Assembly: GCA_018222605.1 (NCBI GenBank) | Contig: JAAEZZ010000016.1 | Coordinates: 1-38,747, forward strand | DNA length: 38,747 nt | Reading direction: 5' to 3' | Source of the DNA: Alphaproteobacteria bacterium | GTDB lineage: Bacteria; Pseudomonadota; Alphaproteobacteria; Caulobacterales; Hyphomonadaceae | Shown here: positions 26,801-34,480 of the stretch, in pieces | How positions within the stretch are numbered: the stretch's first letter is position 1 | How the letters are laid out: each line of letters starts with the position of its first letter | Notes under the pieces: generated by a model | The model's database searches: none | Seen by the model: the letters and a program-made list of their open reading frames with translations, nothing else | What the model was told of the DNA's origin: nothing | Translations under genes and position numbers: made by a program

Positions 26801-28401
26801 TGATCGCGAAGCTGCGCCATGCGACGCCGGGCGTCACGCTGATTTCGCCCCCGCCGCACCATGACATCTATTCCATCGAGGATCTGGCTCAGCTGATCTA
26901 CGATCTGAAACAGATCAATCCGGAAGCGCGCGTCTGTGTGAAACTGGTTGCACAGTCCGGGGTCGGAACGGTTGCTGCGGGTGTGGCAAAAGCGAAAGCA
27001 GACCTGATCCTCATCGCGGCGGGTGTGGGCGGCACAGGGGCCAGCCCGCAAACCTCCATTAAATATGCCGGTCTGCCATGGGAGCTGGGCCTGGCTGAGG
27101 CGCACCAGATCCTGTCACTGAACAATCTGCGCGGCAAAGTCACCCTGCGGACAGATGGCGGCCTGCGCACCGGACGCGACATTGTGATCGCGGCGATGCT
27201 GGGCGCGGAAGAATATGGTATTGGCACAGCCGCGCTTGTGGCTATGGGTTGCATCATGGTGCGTCAGTGTCACTCCAACACATGCCCGGTTGGCGTGTGT
27301 GTGCAGGATGAAGCGCTGCGGGCGCACTTTACCGGGTCTCCGGAAAAGGTCGTGAACTTGATGAGCTTCATTGCTGAGGATGTACGGGAAATTCTCGCCT
27401 CCCTTGGTTTGAAATCCCTCGACGAAGCGATTGGCCGCACAGACCTGCTGACGCAGGTCAGCCGTGGCTCCACGCATCTGGACGATCTGGATCTCAACCC
27501 GCTGCTGGTGCAGGTCGATAGCGACACGCCGGTTATTTACCGGCCAAACCACCGGGAAGAAGTTCCGGATACGCTGGATGCCCAGATCCTGCGCGACGCT
27601 GAGCCGTTCTTTGAGCGCGGCGAGAAGATGCAGCTGGAATATGGCGTGGCCAACACGATGCGAGCCATAGGCGCACGGTCCAGCTCTGCCATCACGCAGA
27701 AATTCGGCATGCATGCCCTGCCTGAAGGCCGCCTGCACATCCGTCTTGAGGGCTCAGCGGGTCAGTCCCTGGGTGCATTCTCCGTTCAGGGACTTCTGCT
27801 GGAAGTGATTGGCGATGCAAACGATTATGTCGGCAAAGGCCTTTCCGGCGCGAGTATTGTTGTTGCGCCTCCGCTGAAAGAGCGCCACCGTGCTGGTAGC
27901 GATGCCATTATCGGCAATACGTGTCTGTATGGCGCAACGGCAGGCAAGCTGTTCGCTTCTGGCGCAGCAGGCGTTCGCTTCGCGGTCAGAAACTCCGGCG
28001 CGAAAACGGTCATTGAAGGTTGTGGAGCCAATGGCTGCGAATACATGACTGGCGGTCGCGCTGTGATCCTCGGCCCGGTGGGCGACAATTTCGGCGCAGG
28101 CATGACCGGCGGCGCAGCGTATGTCTGGGATCCAGAACAGCGCTTCGAACGCGTTGCCAACCCGGATGCGATTGACTGGTATCCGCTCGCCGATATGCCT
28201 GCTGAGCATATTACCGAAGCGCGTGCCCTGATCGAGGAACACCTCAAGCGGACCAAATCCCTGCGGGCGAAGGACATCCTGGAAGAGTGGGATAATTCCC
28301 TGCAGGAAATGCTGATGATCGTTCCGAAGGAAATTGCGCATCTTCTGTTGCCGGAGCAAAAGCCGAAGGCAGGAAAGAAGAAAGTGGCTGTTAAGGCCTG
28401 A
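23857..28401 (+). CDS. gltB: GltB, glutamate synthase (NADPH) large subunit
   Basis: GltB makes two glutamates from glutamine and 2-oxoglutarate. The 1514-residue product has the usual order: a short propeptide ending before the nucleophile C30 (HDACGVGL), a class II amidotransferase domain (about 30-430), a central domain, an FMN-binding synthase domain (about 830-1200, with SGEGGEDRARY and GTGASPQTSIKYAG) and a glycine-rich C-terminal helix domain. The 3Fe-4S ligands are C1132, C1138 and C1143, in CIMVRQCHSNTCPVGVC. Length matches bacterial GltB. It follows gltD at 4 bases and ends at a strong terminator. With GltD and glutamine synthetase it forms the main ammonia-assimilation route. Confidence 0.98.
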   Translation: MSDYVKKYEENRQRLMDAHAYDPSFEHDACGVGLVASLDGKPKREIVEMGIAALKNVWHRGAVDADGKTGDGAGIRVEVPQDFFREHVTRTGHNPTDDPICVGQIFLPRTDFAAQEAARTLVETEVLHFGFYIYGWRQPPVDVSVIGQKAKDTRPAIEQIMFRDAKGRSPEDLERALYICRRRIERRAREAAIPSFYVCSLSHASLIYKGMFLAQDIDNFYLDLRDDRFVSAFAIYHQRYSTNTFPQWSLAQPFRMIAHNGEINTVRGNKNWMKSHEIRMVSEAFGEHVDDVKPVIPDGTSDSGALDSVFELLCKSGRPAPMAKAMLIPEAWSKRDSIMPTAHRALYDYCNSVMEPWDGPAGIAAYDGRWAIAGLDRNGLRPLRYALTTDGILAVGSETGMCPLGDHEVAKRGLIPAGGIIAADLKTGKFYEHREIVDFLSEQAPYEEWLKAVTELEPEIGPGPEPLMFNKEDLLRRQTAAGYTLETLEMILSPMAETGKEAIGSMGDDTATAVLSFSYRPMSHFFRQNFSQVTNPPVDPLREERVMSLKTRFKNLGNVLDTDKSQQEVFVLESPVLTNGMYERLIDRLGVGTAEIDCTFDQADARGDGSALKDALSRIRREAEDAVREGREHIILTDHLQSADRIAIPMILATGAVHSHLVAQGLRTFCSITVRSAECLDTHYFAVLVGVGATCVNAYLAQDIIADRHSRGLFGDMSLNECVKNFKVAIEAGLLKIMSKMGISVVSSYRGGYNFEALGLSRALVADYFPGMNSRISGLGLAGLEENALMRHEAAFDEDVVSLPVGGFYRLRASEEVHALDGNLIHTLQAACNRGDYSIYRKYVEAVHSRDPIQLRDLLDFKPAGAPVPVSSVQSINEIRKRFVTPGMSLGALSPEAHGTLNVAMNRIGAKSVSGEGGEDRARYRPLPNGDNMNSAVKQVASGRFGVTAEYLNQCREIEIKIAQGAKPGEGGQLPGFKVTELIAKLRHATPGVTLISPPPHHDIYSIEDLAQLIYDLKQINPEARVCVKLVAQSGVGTVAAGVAKAKADLILIAAGVGGTGASPQTSIKYAGLPWELGLAEAHQILSLNNLRGKVTLRTDGGLRTGRDIVIAAMLGAEEYGIGTAALVAMGCIMVRQCHSNTCPVGVCVQDEALRAHFTGSPEKVVNLMSFIAEDVREILASLGLKSLDEAIGRTDLLTQVSRGSTHLDDLDLNPLLVQVDSDTPVIYRPNHREEVPDTLDAQILRDAEPFFERGEKMQLEYGVANTMRAIGARSSSAITQKFGMHALPEGRLHIRLEGSAGQSLGAFSVQGLLLEVIGDANDYVGKGLSGASIVVAPPLKERHRAGSDAIIGNTCLYGATAGKLFASGAAGVRFAVRNSGAKTVIEGCGANGCEYMTGGRAVILGPVGDNFGAGMTGGAAYVWDPEQRFERVANPDAIDWYPLADMPAEHITEARALIEEHLKRTKSLRAKDILEEWDNSLQEMLMIVPKEIAHLLLPEQKPKAGKKKVAVKA

Positions 28402-28411
28402 GATTGAAGAA

Positions 28412-28440
28412 AGCCCCCGGATCGCTCCGGGGGCTTTTTT
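28412..28440 (+). terminator. Rho-independent terminator of gltDB
   Basis: A perfect 10-bp stem agcccccgga/tccgggggct with loop tcgc (28422-28425) is followed by ttttt. It starts 11 bases after the gltB stop and 31 bases before the end of the convergent DUF4349 gene. The complementary A-run (aaga) also lets it serve the opposite strand. Confidence 0.92.
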
Positions 28441-28442
28441 GA

Positions 28443-29339
28443 TTAGTCTGCTTTTGGTGCTTTCTTTCTGCGCAGGCGTGGCCAGATCAGTTTCAGCCAT
28501 ATCCACAGGAAGGCGCCGATCAGGATCAGCCAGGGCAGGCCCACGGCGAAAGCCGTAATGACAGCGGCCAGTGCCCCTGCGAGATTATAGAAGAAATCTC
28601 CGAACGCATTTGCGACGGGCGACAGAGCGCTTTGCGATACCGGATTACGCTTGGTTTCGTAATTGATGTCCAGTCGGCTCATCTCAACGCGCAGCATCAG
28701 CGCCTTTAGGGAAGATTTGAGCGAGTCGATCTCTCCATTCACACGTGCGAGTTCGCGCTCTGTGGCCAGAATATCTCCCAGTTCACCTTCACGATTGGCC
28801 AGCAGGTCTTCGAGGCGGCGCTGCAGGGTCTGCTGGGCATTCAGGCGGGCATCGGTGTCAATGATTGAGACGGTCAGGTCGTCCGCAGTTGTCTGGCGGT
28901 TGGTGACTTCACCATTTGCGGCCTCGGCCTCTTCGTCGACGCCTTTCAGAAAGGACTCGATCCAGTCCGGTGTTGCGCGCAATTGAAGTGAGCCAGAGGC
29001 TTCATCGTCGGAATACGAATTATACCAGGAATTCGTCACGATACATTTGCTTGGGCCCGCCGCATTGCAGGCGGCAACATGGCCATCCATCACGGGCTCA
29101 ATCGATTTGACCGGCAGGCGAAGACCCAGAGAATGGGAATAGGCGATATATTGCTGCGCGGCCTCTTCCACCGGTGCGCCGCCGCCTTCAGAGCGGCTAC
29201 GCTCAAAGGCCATGTCCTGCTGCGCGATGGGCGCAGGAGATGGCGCAGACATGGCGCGCTCCGGCACGTCGCTATTCGGACCGCCGCAGGCCGCAAGCGC
29301 CAGCATCGCGCAGGCTATGACAGGTATCGTGTATTTCAT
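28443..29339 (-). CDS. DUF4349 lipoprotein with coiled coil and C-terminal membrane helix
   Basis: The 298-residue product belongs to the DUF4349 family. A lipoprotein signal ends LALAAC-G, so the Cys should be lipid-modified. A proline-rich linker, a globular portion (TNSWYNSYSDDEASGSLQLR), a long heptad-like coiled coil (TDARLNAQQTLQRRLEDLLA through LARVNGEIDSLKSSLK) and a C-terminal hydrophobic helix (about 255-282), followed by basic residues, are visible. The protein is thus anchored at both ends. The ATG at 29339 is chosen because ggaggga lies upstream. Function is unknown; related proteins are membrane-associated. Confidence 0.87.
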   Translation of the reverse strand: MKYTIPVIACAMLALAACGGPNSDVPERAMSAPSPAPIAQQDMAFERSRSEGGGAPVEEAAQQYIAYSHSLGLRLPVKSIEPVMDGHVAACNAAGPSKCIVTNSWYNSYSDDEASGSLQLRATPDWIESFLKGVDEEAEAANGEVTNRQTTADDLTVSIIDTDARLNAQQTLQRRLEDLLANREGELGDILATERELARVNGEIDSLKSSLKALMLRVEMSRLDINYETKRNPVSQSALSPVANAFGDFFYNLAGALAAVITAFAVGLPWLILIGAFLWIWLKLIWPRLRRKKAPKAD

Positions 29340-29429
29340 CTCGTCCCTCCACATGGATGCTTGATACCACATGAAACCTTACATCATGGCAAGATAAGGC
29401 TGGAAATCGGGCGGGAGTGCGCTGGCTGT

Positions 29430-29849
29430 CTAGATTCGCCAATAGGCCTGTGCGTCAGGGCCGAGGTCGGCGAGAAATCTGTCCAGCGCTTCATCTCCAA
29501 TGGTTGCGCGAATGGCTCTGGCGACATCGGTGATCGTCGAGTCAGTGGAAAGATTGTGATCGTGCCGGAAGCGGCGCACCTCTGCTGTCAGGTCTTCGCG
29601 GCTGCCCCATTTGGTCGTGAACTCCTCCGGGCTCCATCCATCCACCAGGATTGTCCCGACAACGGGCGGCAGGATCTGCACAAAGCGGATCACTTGCTCC
29701 GGGGTCAGTCGGCGGCGGAACACGGTGATCACCGCCTGCATGCAGGTATAGGCCTGATGCCGACTGGTCAGCATACATTCGGCTTTTACGCGGAGCAGGA
29801 AGTCCGTGAAAAATTCGCCGACACGCAGATATTCCGGGGGTACTGGCAT
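29430..29849 (-). CDS. DUF2267 protein
   Basis: The 139-residue product matches the DUF2267 pattern: an N-terminal helical bundle (FFTDFLLRVKAE and AYTCMQAVITVFRRRLT), the conserved LPPVVGTILVDGWSPEEF, and a second helical half (ADLGPDAQAYWRI at the end). The family is small and helical; its function is unknown. The ATG at 29849 lies 10 bases after the stop of the carboxyltransferase gene upstream; an alternative start at 29876 would overlap that gene. It is probably cotranscribed with the carboxyltransferase. Confidence 0.8.
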   Translation of the reverse strand: MPVPPEYLRVGEFFTDFLLRVKAECMLTSRHQAYTCMQAVITVFRRRLTPEQVIRFVQILPPVVGTILVDGWSPEEFTTKWGSREDLTAEVRRFRHDHNLSTDSTITDVARAIRATIGDEALDRFLADLGPDAQAYWRI

Positions 29850-29859
29850 AAGGGTCGTC

Positions 29860-31407
29860 TCAGGGTCTGAAACCAATTTTGCGCTCGCCAGGCTCCAGCG
29901 TGCGCCAGGCGTGGTGGATGAAATCGACGAGCAGGGGCCGGGTGTCTCTTGGGTCTATGATCTCTTCTGCATAGAAGGATTCCGCCGTTCGGAAAGGCGA
30001 CCGAATGGCGTCGAACTTCTTGTAGAGCTGGGCTTTCAGCGCATCCGGATCGTCGGCTTCGGCCAGTTCCTTGCGGAAGGCTGCCTCAATCCCGCCCGCC
30101 ATGGGCAGGCTGCCCCAATCCCCGCTCGGCCAGCAATAGCGCCATTTGGTGCGGCTCTGATTCATCATGGCAGACCCTGCCAGGCCATAGGCCTTGCGGA
30201 TGACGACGGAGCAGACCGGCACGTCTGCCTGATAAACGGCCGTCATCGCGCGTACGCCGGCGCGGGTCACACCCGCAGTTTCCGCCTTTACACCCACGGC
30301 AAAGCCCGGGCAGTCGACAAAGTGGATCACGGGCAAATGGAATTGCGAGCAAAGGTCCATATGCCGGGTGACCTTGTCACAGACATCTGCTGTCCAGGCG
30401 CCATCCAGGAAGAAGGGATTGCCCGCCATGATGCCGACCGGATAGCCATCGATCCGGGCGAGCCCGGTGACGATGCCACGGCCCCAGACCTGGCCGATCT
30501 CGAAGAAGCTGCCCTGATCGACACTCGCTTCGATGATCTTGTGGGGTTTGTAAGGTGTCTTCCCGTCCGTCGGCACGACAGACATCAGGCTGTCTTCGCG
30601 GCGTTTGGGATCGTCCGTCGGGGGCGTCCGTTCCGGCAGCTCGTGAACAGAGTCGGGTAGATAGGACAGGAAGCGCCGCGCGGTCTCAAAGGCTTCGGCT
30701 TCGCTGTCGACCACATTGTCCACAGTGCCGTTCTGCGCCTGTATCTTCCAGCCGCCCAGCTCTTCCTTGGTCACGTTCTCACCAAGCGCAATCGCCACAG
30801 GCGGGCCGGCCACGAAGACCTGGCTAAGGTCCTTGACCATGACAGAGAAATGGCTGGCGGCCACCCGTCCGGCGCCCATACCGGCACAGGGACCGAGCGC
30901 CAGTGAGACGAACGGCACTTGTGTCAGGCCATGCACGATCTCGTCCCAGCCCGGGGTTTCCGGGATGTAGGTGCGCGGGTCCTTTTCCAGCGATTTGACG
31001 GAGCCACCCCCGCCCGTGCCGTCAATCATCTGAACCAGCGGCATCCGGTATTCGGCGGCCATTTTGATCATCTGGACCATTTTCTGCCAGATCGAGGCAT
31101 CGGAGGCGCCGCCGCGCACGGTAAAATCGTCCGCCAGAATAACTGCAGGGCGGCCATTCAGGGTCGCCCTGCCCGTGACCGATGTGGAGGGCGTGAAGCT
31201 CTCCAGCTCGTCATCTGCGCCATAGGTGGCAAGACCGGCAATCTTGCCGATTTCGTGAAAGCTTCCTGGATCGGCAAGAAAGGCCACACGCTCGCGAACT
31301 GTCAGTTTTCCGCGGCCGCGCTGGCGGGAGACAGGCTCTTCGCCGCCCATTTTCTCCGCCAGTCTTTCACGCCGGCGAAGCTCTTCAATCGACTTTTCCC
31401 AACTCAT
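29860..31407 (-). CDS. Acyl-CoA carboxylase carboxyltransferase beta subunit
   Basis: The 515-residue product is the carboxyltransferase of the propionyl-, methylcrotonyl- or acetyl-CoA carboxylase class; it moves CO2 from biotin to an acyl-CoA. It has the two crotonase-like halves: SRQRGRGKLTVRERVAFLAD at the start, GTGGGGSVKSLEKD, ALGPCAGMGAGRVAAS and, in the second half, PGFAVGVKAETAG. The start ATG at 31407 (MSWEKSIEELRRRERLAEK) is favoured over 31422. No biotin carboxylase or biotin carboxyl carrier gene is in the window, so its alpha partner must be encoded elsewhere. Substrate is therefore open. Confidence 0.9.
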   Translation of the reverse strand: MSWEKSIEELRRRERLAEKMGGEEPVSRQRGRGKLTVRERVAFLADPGSFHEIGKIAGLATYGADDELESFTPSTSVTGRATLNGRPAVILADDFTVRGGASDASIWQKMVQMIKMAAEYRMPLVQMIDGTGGGGSVKSLEKDPRTYIPETPGWDEIVHGLTQVPFVSLALGPCAGMGAGRVAASHFSVMVKDLSQVFVAGPPVAIALGENVTKEELGGWKIQAQNGTVDNVVDSEAEAFETARRFLSYLPDSVHELPERTPPTDDPKRREDSLMSVVPTDGKTPYKPHKIIEASVDQGSFFEIGQVWGRGIVTGLARIDGYPVGIMAGNPFFLDGAWTADVCDKVTRHMDLCSQFHLPVIHFVDCPGFAVGVKAETAGVTRAGVRAMTAVYQADVPVCSVVIRKAYGLAGSAMMNQSRTKWRYCWPSGDWGSLPMAGGIEAAFRKELAEADDPDALKAQLYKKFDAIRSPFRTAESFYAEEIIDPRDTRPLLVDFIHHAWRTLEPGERKIGFRP

Positions 31408-31584
31408 CTGCGCAGGTTCCACGCTTCCCTAGCGCAAGGTCAAGCAGGTGTTTTCAAGGGGCAAGTGAGTTTCGGAGTGAAAGTGACGCAAGAGTCATTT
31501 TCGCGTTATATTCTCAATCAGGCCCTTGCTTTCCCCAGCTGGGGTCTGCTTTATCAAGGTCAAGTCCATTCAAGGAGGAATTCA

Positions 31585-31887
31585 ATGGATCTCGCAGAAC
31601 TCACAGCCAAAGCAGATTCTGCCGTAGAACCGGGCGGCGACTTTACCAAAAAAGTGAAGTTTGACTTTGGTGATGAAGGCAAGCTCTTCATCGACGGTGC
31701 AGCTGGCAAAGCAGACAATTCTGACGGCGACGCAGACGCAACGATCAAGGTCAACTGGGACGATTTCGTCAAAATCTCCCAGGGTGCCATGGATCCCACC
31801 ATGGCCTTCATGCAGGGCAAGCTGAAAGTTGAAGGCGACATGTCCGTAGCCATGCAGCTGCAGAGCCTCATGAAAAAGTTTGCCTGA
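31585..31887 (+). CDS. SCP2-family sterol- or lipid-binding protein
   Basis: The 100-residue product is a stand-alone SCP2 domain, a small fold that binds fatty acyl-CoA or sterol-like lipids. Typical elements are VKFDFGDEGKLFIDG, the DADATIKVNWDDFVKISQG core and a C-terminal PTMAFMQGKLKVEGDMSVAM. An excellent ribosome binding site (aaggagg, 31572-31578) lies 6 bases before the ATG, which decides the start within a much longer open frame. It is followed by a terminator, so it is a single-gene transcript. It is likely cytoplasmic and acts with nearby acyl-CoA enzymes. Confidence 0.93.
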   Translation: MDLAELTAKADSAVEPGGDFTKKVKFDFGDEGKLFIDGAAGKADNSDGDADATIKVNWDDFVKISQGAMDPTMAFMQGKLKVEGDMSVAMQLQSLMKKFA

Positions 31888-31917
31888 TCCGCACAGGACT
31901 CAGTCACTTGATATAAT

Positions 31918-31955
31918 GGGCCGTCCGGGGGAAACCTTCGGACGGCCTTTATTTT
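31918..31955 (+). terminator. Rho-independent terminator after the SCP2 gene
   Basis: A perfect 9-bp stem ggccgtccg/cggacggcc (31919-31927 and 31939-31947), with an 11-base loop, is followed by tttatttt. It lies 31 bases after the SCP2 stop and just before the hydrolase start, separating the two transcripts. Confidence 0.87.
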
Positions 31956-31973
31956 GACAGGACAGGCAGCAAA

Positions 31974-32927
31974 ATGCCCTCAGAGAGTTTCAATCAGAGC
32001 GAAGCCTTTGTGGATGTGCCTGGTAATCCGCCTCCGCAAGGGGCAGAGATCATCTGGTTCAAAGGCAGTGCGGGTCGAAACCTGCGAGCGTGCATCGCGC
32101 CGGCCCTATCCAGATCCGATCCGCGTGGCACGGCGATTGTCTGCCCGGGGCGGACGGAATTTATCGAAAAGTATTTTGAGGTTGGGCGAGAGCTGCAGGC
32201 CATGGGCTTTGCTGTCGTCATCCTCGACTGGCCGGGTCAGGGCCTGTCAGAACGCCTGCTGGATGATACCCGCAAGGGCCATATCGACCGGTTTGAAACC
32301 TTCATGGGCGCGCTGGAAGGCGGGCTGAAACAACTGCAGGATCATCTGCCCCGGCCTTACGTCTCCGTTGCGCATTCGATGGGCGGTGCCATTGCGCTGG
32401 CAGCGATCTCGCAAAAGCTGGTGGAAGTGGATGCTGCAGCCTTTTGCGCGCCGATGTGGGGGCTGAAGTCTCACTTCCTGGGTATGCGCTATCTGGTTTG
32501 GGCCATGCGGGCGACCGGGCGCTCTGGCGATTATGCAATTCAGCCGGGACCTGCCGAGACCTTTGAGACCAACATTGTCACGCATAACAAGAGACGCTGG
32601 CAATTGCAACGCACCCTGATTGATGCCCGCCCGGATCTGGAACTCGGCCCGGTCACCTGGGGGTGGCTCGGTGCATCGCTGGATATTCTGACAACTTTCT
32701 CCAAGCCAAAGATTTTGAAGGAAGTCACCATTCCGGTCTTTGTGGCATCGGCGGCCGAAGAGCAGCTGGTGGACAATGCCTCCCATGAAAAAATCTGCGC
32801 GCGCCTGCCCGATTGCGAGCATGTCACCATCGAAGGCGCGATGCATGAAATCCTTATGGAAACGGATGACCGCAGACAGGAGTTCTGGGAAGGCTTTCAG
32901 CGCCTTTTGGAACGGGCAGACATATAA
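31974..32927 (+). CDS. Alpha/beta hydrolase, lysophospholipase or monoacylglycerol lipase type
   Basis: The 317-residue product has the serine nucleophile S135 in VAHSMGGAIAL, a variant of GxSxG with Ala first, and a catalytic His, H291, in EGAMHEILME. An oxyanion-hole region VCPGRTEF and the DWPGQGLSER motif are typical of the lysophospholipase-like (Hydrolase_4) group. No signal peptide is present, so it acts in the cytoplasm on glycerides or lysophospholipids. It is followed at 23 bases by an acyl-CoA synthetase gene, which suggests that released fatty acids are activated to CoA esters. Confidence 0.9.
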   Translation: MPSESFNQSEAFVDVPGNPPPQGAEIIWFKGSAGRNLRACIAPALSRSDPRGTAIVCPGRTEFIEKYFEVGRELQAMGFAVVILDWPGQGLSERLLDDTRKGHIDRFETFMGALEGGLKQLQDHLPRPYVSVAHSMGGAIALAAISQKLVEVDAAAFCAPMWGLKSHFLGMRYLVWAMRATGRSGDYAIQPGPAETFETNIVTHNKRRWQLQRTLIDARPDLELGPVTWGWLGASLDILTTFSKPKILKEVTIPVFVASAAEEQLVDNASHEKICARLPDCEHVTIEGAMHEILMETDDRRQEFWEGFQRLLERADI

Positions 32928-32950
32928 AACACGAAAAGGGAACAGACTAA

Positions 32951-34414
32951 GTGGCCATAATCTCACTCTCCAGAATCGTTGCCCACTGGGCTGACCAGCA
33001 GGCTGACCGGGTCGCCATTGACCATGAAGGCACCTCCATCACTTGGGCCGATCTGGAAAAGCGTACCAACAGACTGGCGCGTGCCTATCAGGCGCTTGGT
33101 GTGCAGGCGGATGATTTCGTCACAATTGCCTTGCCCAATAGCATCGAGTTTTTTGAGGCCTGCCTGGCCACCTGGAAACTCGGCGCAACGCCTCAGCCGG
33201 TCTCAGCGCGTCTGCCGAAACTGGAACGTGACCAGATCATTGAGCTCGGCAAACCGCGAATTGTCGTAGGGGTTCAGGCCGGGGAGTATGATCCTCTCCC
33301 CTCCATACCGGAAGGCTTTGAACCCGATGCAGGCCTCTCTGATGAGGCGCTGCCTGAGGTGACGGCCAGTTCGATCAAGGCGATGACGAGCGGCGGCTCA
33401 ACCGGTCGACCTAAACTGATTGTTTCCAAACTGCCGGCGGTCTGGGACCCGGAGGTGCCGTATCTTGAGATTCCCCTGCAGGGCACCATGCTGATCCCTG
33501 GGCCGCTTTACCACAATGGGCCGTTCCTTTGGGCCATGATTGCCCTGTTCAAGGGCTGCACCGTCGCTGTGACCACGCGCTTCGACCCGGAGAAGACACT
33601 GGCGGTGATTGAGCGTTTGAAGGTTAATGTAGCCTATATGGTGCCGACCATGATGCGCCGTATCTGGGGTCTGCCGGAAGACATCCGTACAAAGTATGAT
33701 CTCTCCAGCCTGATTGCGCTATGGCACCTCGCTGCGCCATGTCCGGCATGGCTGAAAGAGGCCTATATCGAATGGCTGGGCGGCGAAGTAATCTGGGAGC
33801 TGTATGGCGGTACGGAAGGCCAGGGCTCTACAACGATTCAAGGCACGGAATGGCTGCAGCACAAAGGCTCAGTCGGCCGACCGGTCGAGTCCTGCGAGAT
33901 GAAGATCGTGAATGAAGCTGGCGAAATCGTCCCGCCCGGCGAGATTGGCGAAGTCTTCCTGCGCCCGCTGGACGGCGCTGGCACGACCTATCGCTATATC
34001 GGTGCGGAAGCGCGCGCCATTGAAGGCGGCTGGGAGAGCCTTGGCGATATGGGCTGGATGGATGAAGACGGCTATCTCTATCTGACAGACCGTCTGTCTG
34101 ACATGGTCCTGGTTGGCGGCGCGAATATTTACCCGGCAGAAGTTGAAGCGGCGATTGAGGCCTATCCGGGCGTGCGCTCATCTGCCGTGATCGGCCTGCC
34201 GGATGAAGATATGGGCGCACGCCTGCACGCGATCATTGATCGCCCGGAAGGTGCCGTGGACGAAGCCGCCATGCAGACGCATCTGTCGGACCGCCTCGTT
34301 CGCTACAAGATCCCGAAGAGTTTTGAATATGTTGCAGAGGCGGTGCGCGATGATGCGGGAAAGGTACGTCGGAAGGCGCTAAGGGATGCTCGCCTTGCGT
34401 CAACCGCAGACTGA
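32951..34414 (+). CDS. AMP-dependent acyl-CoA synthetase
   Basis: The 487-residue product is an ANL-superfamily ligase, adenylating a carboxylic acid and then forming its CoA ester. The P-loop-like TSGGSTGRPKLIVSK, the ELYGGTEGQGST adenine-site motif, the LTDRLSDMVLVGGANIYPAEVE hinge, split here as LTDRLSDM plus LVGGANIYPAEVE, and the C-terminal lysine in AGKVRRKALRD are present. The start is a GTG at 32951 with aaaaggg upstream. The substrate is uncertain; the sequence recalls medium- or cyclic-acid ligases such as the bile-acid type. It lies between the hydrolase and the reductase genes on the same strand, and probably forms an operon with the hydrolase. Confidence 0.9.
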   Translation: MAIISLSRIVAHWADQQADRVAIDHEGTSITWADLEKRTNRLARAYQALGVQADDFVTIALPNSIEFFEACLATWKLGATPQPVSARLPKLERDQIIELGKPRIVVGVQAGEYDPLPSIPEGFEPDAGLSDEALPEVTASSIKAMTSGGSTGRPKLIVSKLPAVWDPEVPYLEIPLQGTMLIPGPLYHNGPFLWAMIALFKGCTVAVTTRFDPEKTLAVIERLKVNVAYMVPTMMRRIWGLPEDIRTKYDLSSLIALWHLAAPCPAWLKEAYIEWLGGEVIWELYGGTEGQGSTTIQGTEWLQHKGSVGRPVESCEMKIVNEAGEIVPPGEIGEVFLRPLDGAGTTYRYIGAEARAIEGGWESLGDMGWMDEDGYLYLTDRLSDMVLVGGANIYPAEVEAAIEAYPGVRSSAVIGLPDEDMGARLHAIIDRPEGAVDEAAMQTHLSDRLVRYKIPKSFEYVAEAVRDDAGKVRRKALRDARLASTAD

Positions 34415-34446
34415 CCGCTCTTCCGCTTGACTTCCGTAGGGATGGG

Positions 34447-34459
34447 ATAAGTCCCTTAT
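34447..34459 (+). promoter_or_regulatory. Small inverted repeat before the MDR reductase gene
   Basis: ataag-tcc-cttat forms a short perfect inverted repeat 22 bases before the ATG at 34481. A TTGACT hexamer at 34427-34432 might be a -35 element. No correctly spaced -10 box is convincing. The ribosome binding site aggagg lies at 34470-34475. Confidence 0.25.
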
Positions 34460-34480
34460 GGAAAAGTCAGGAGGAAACAG

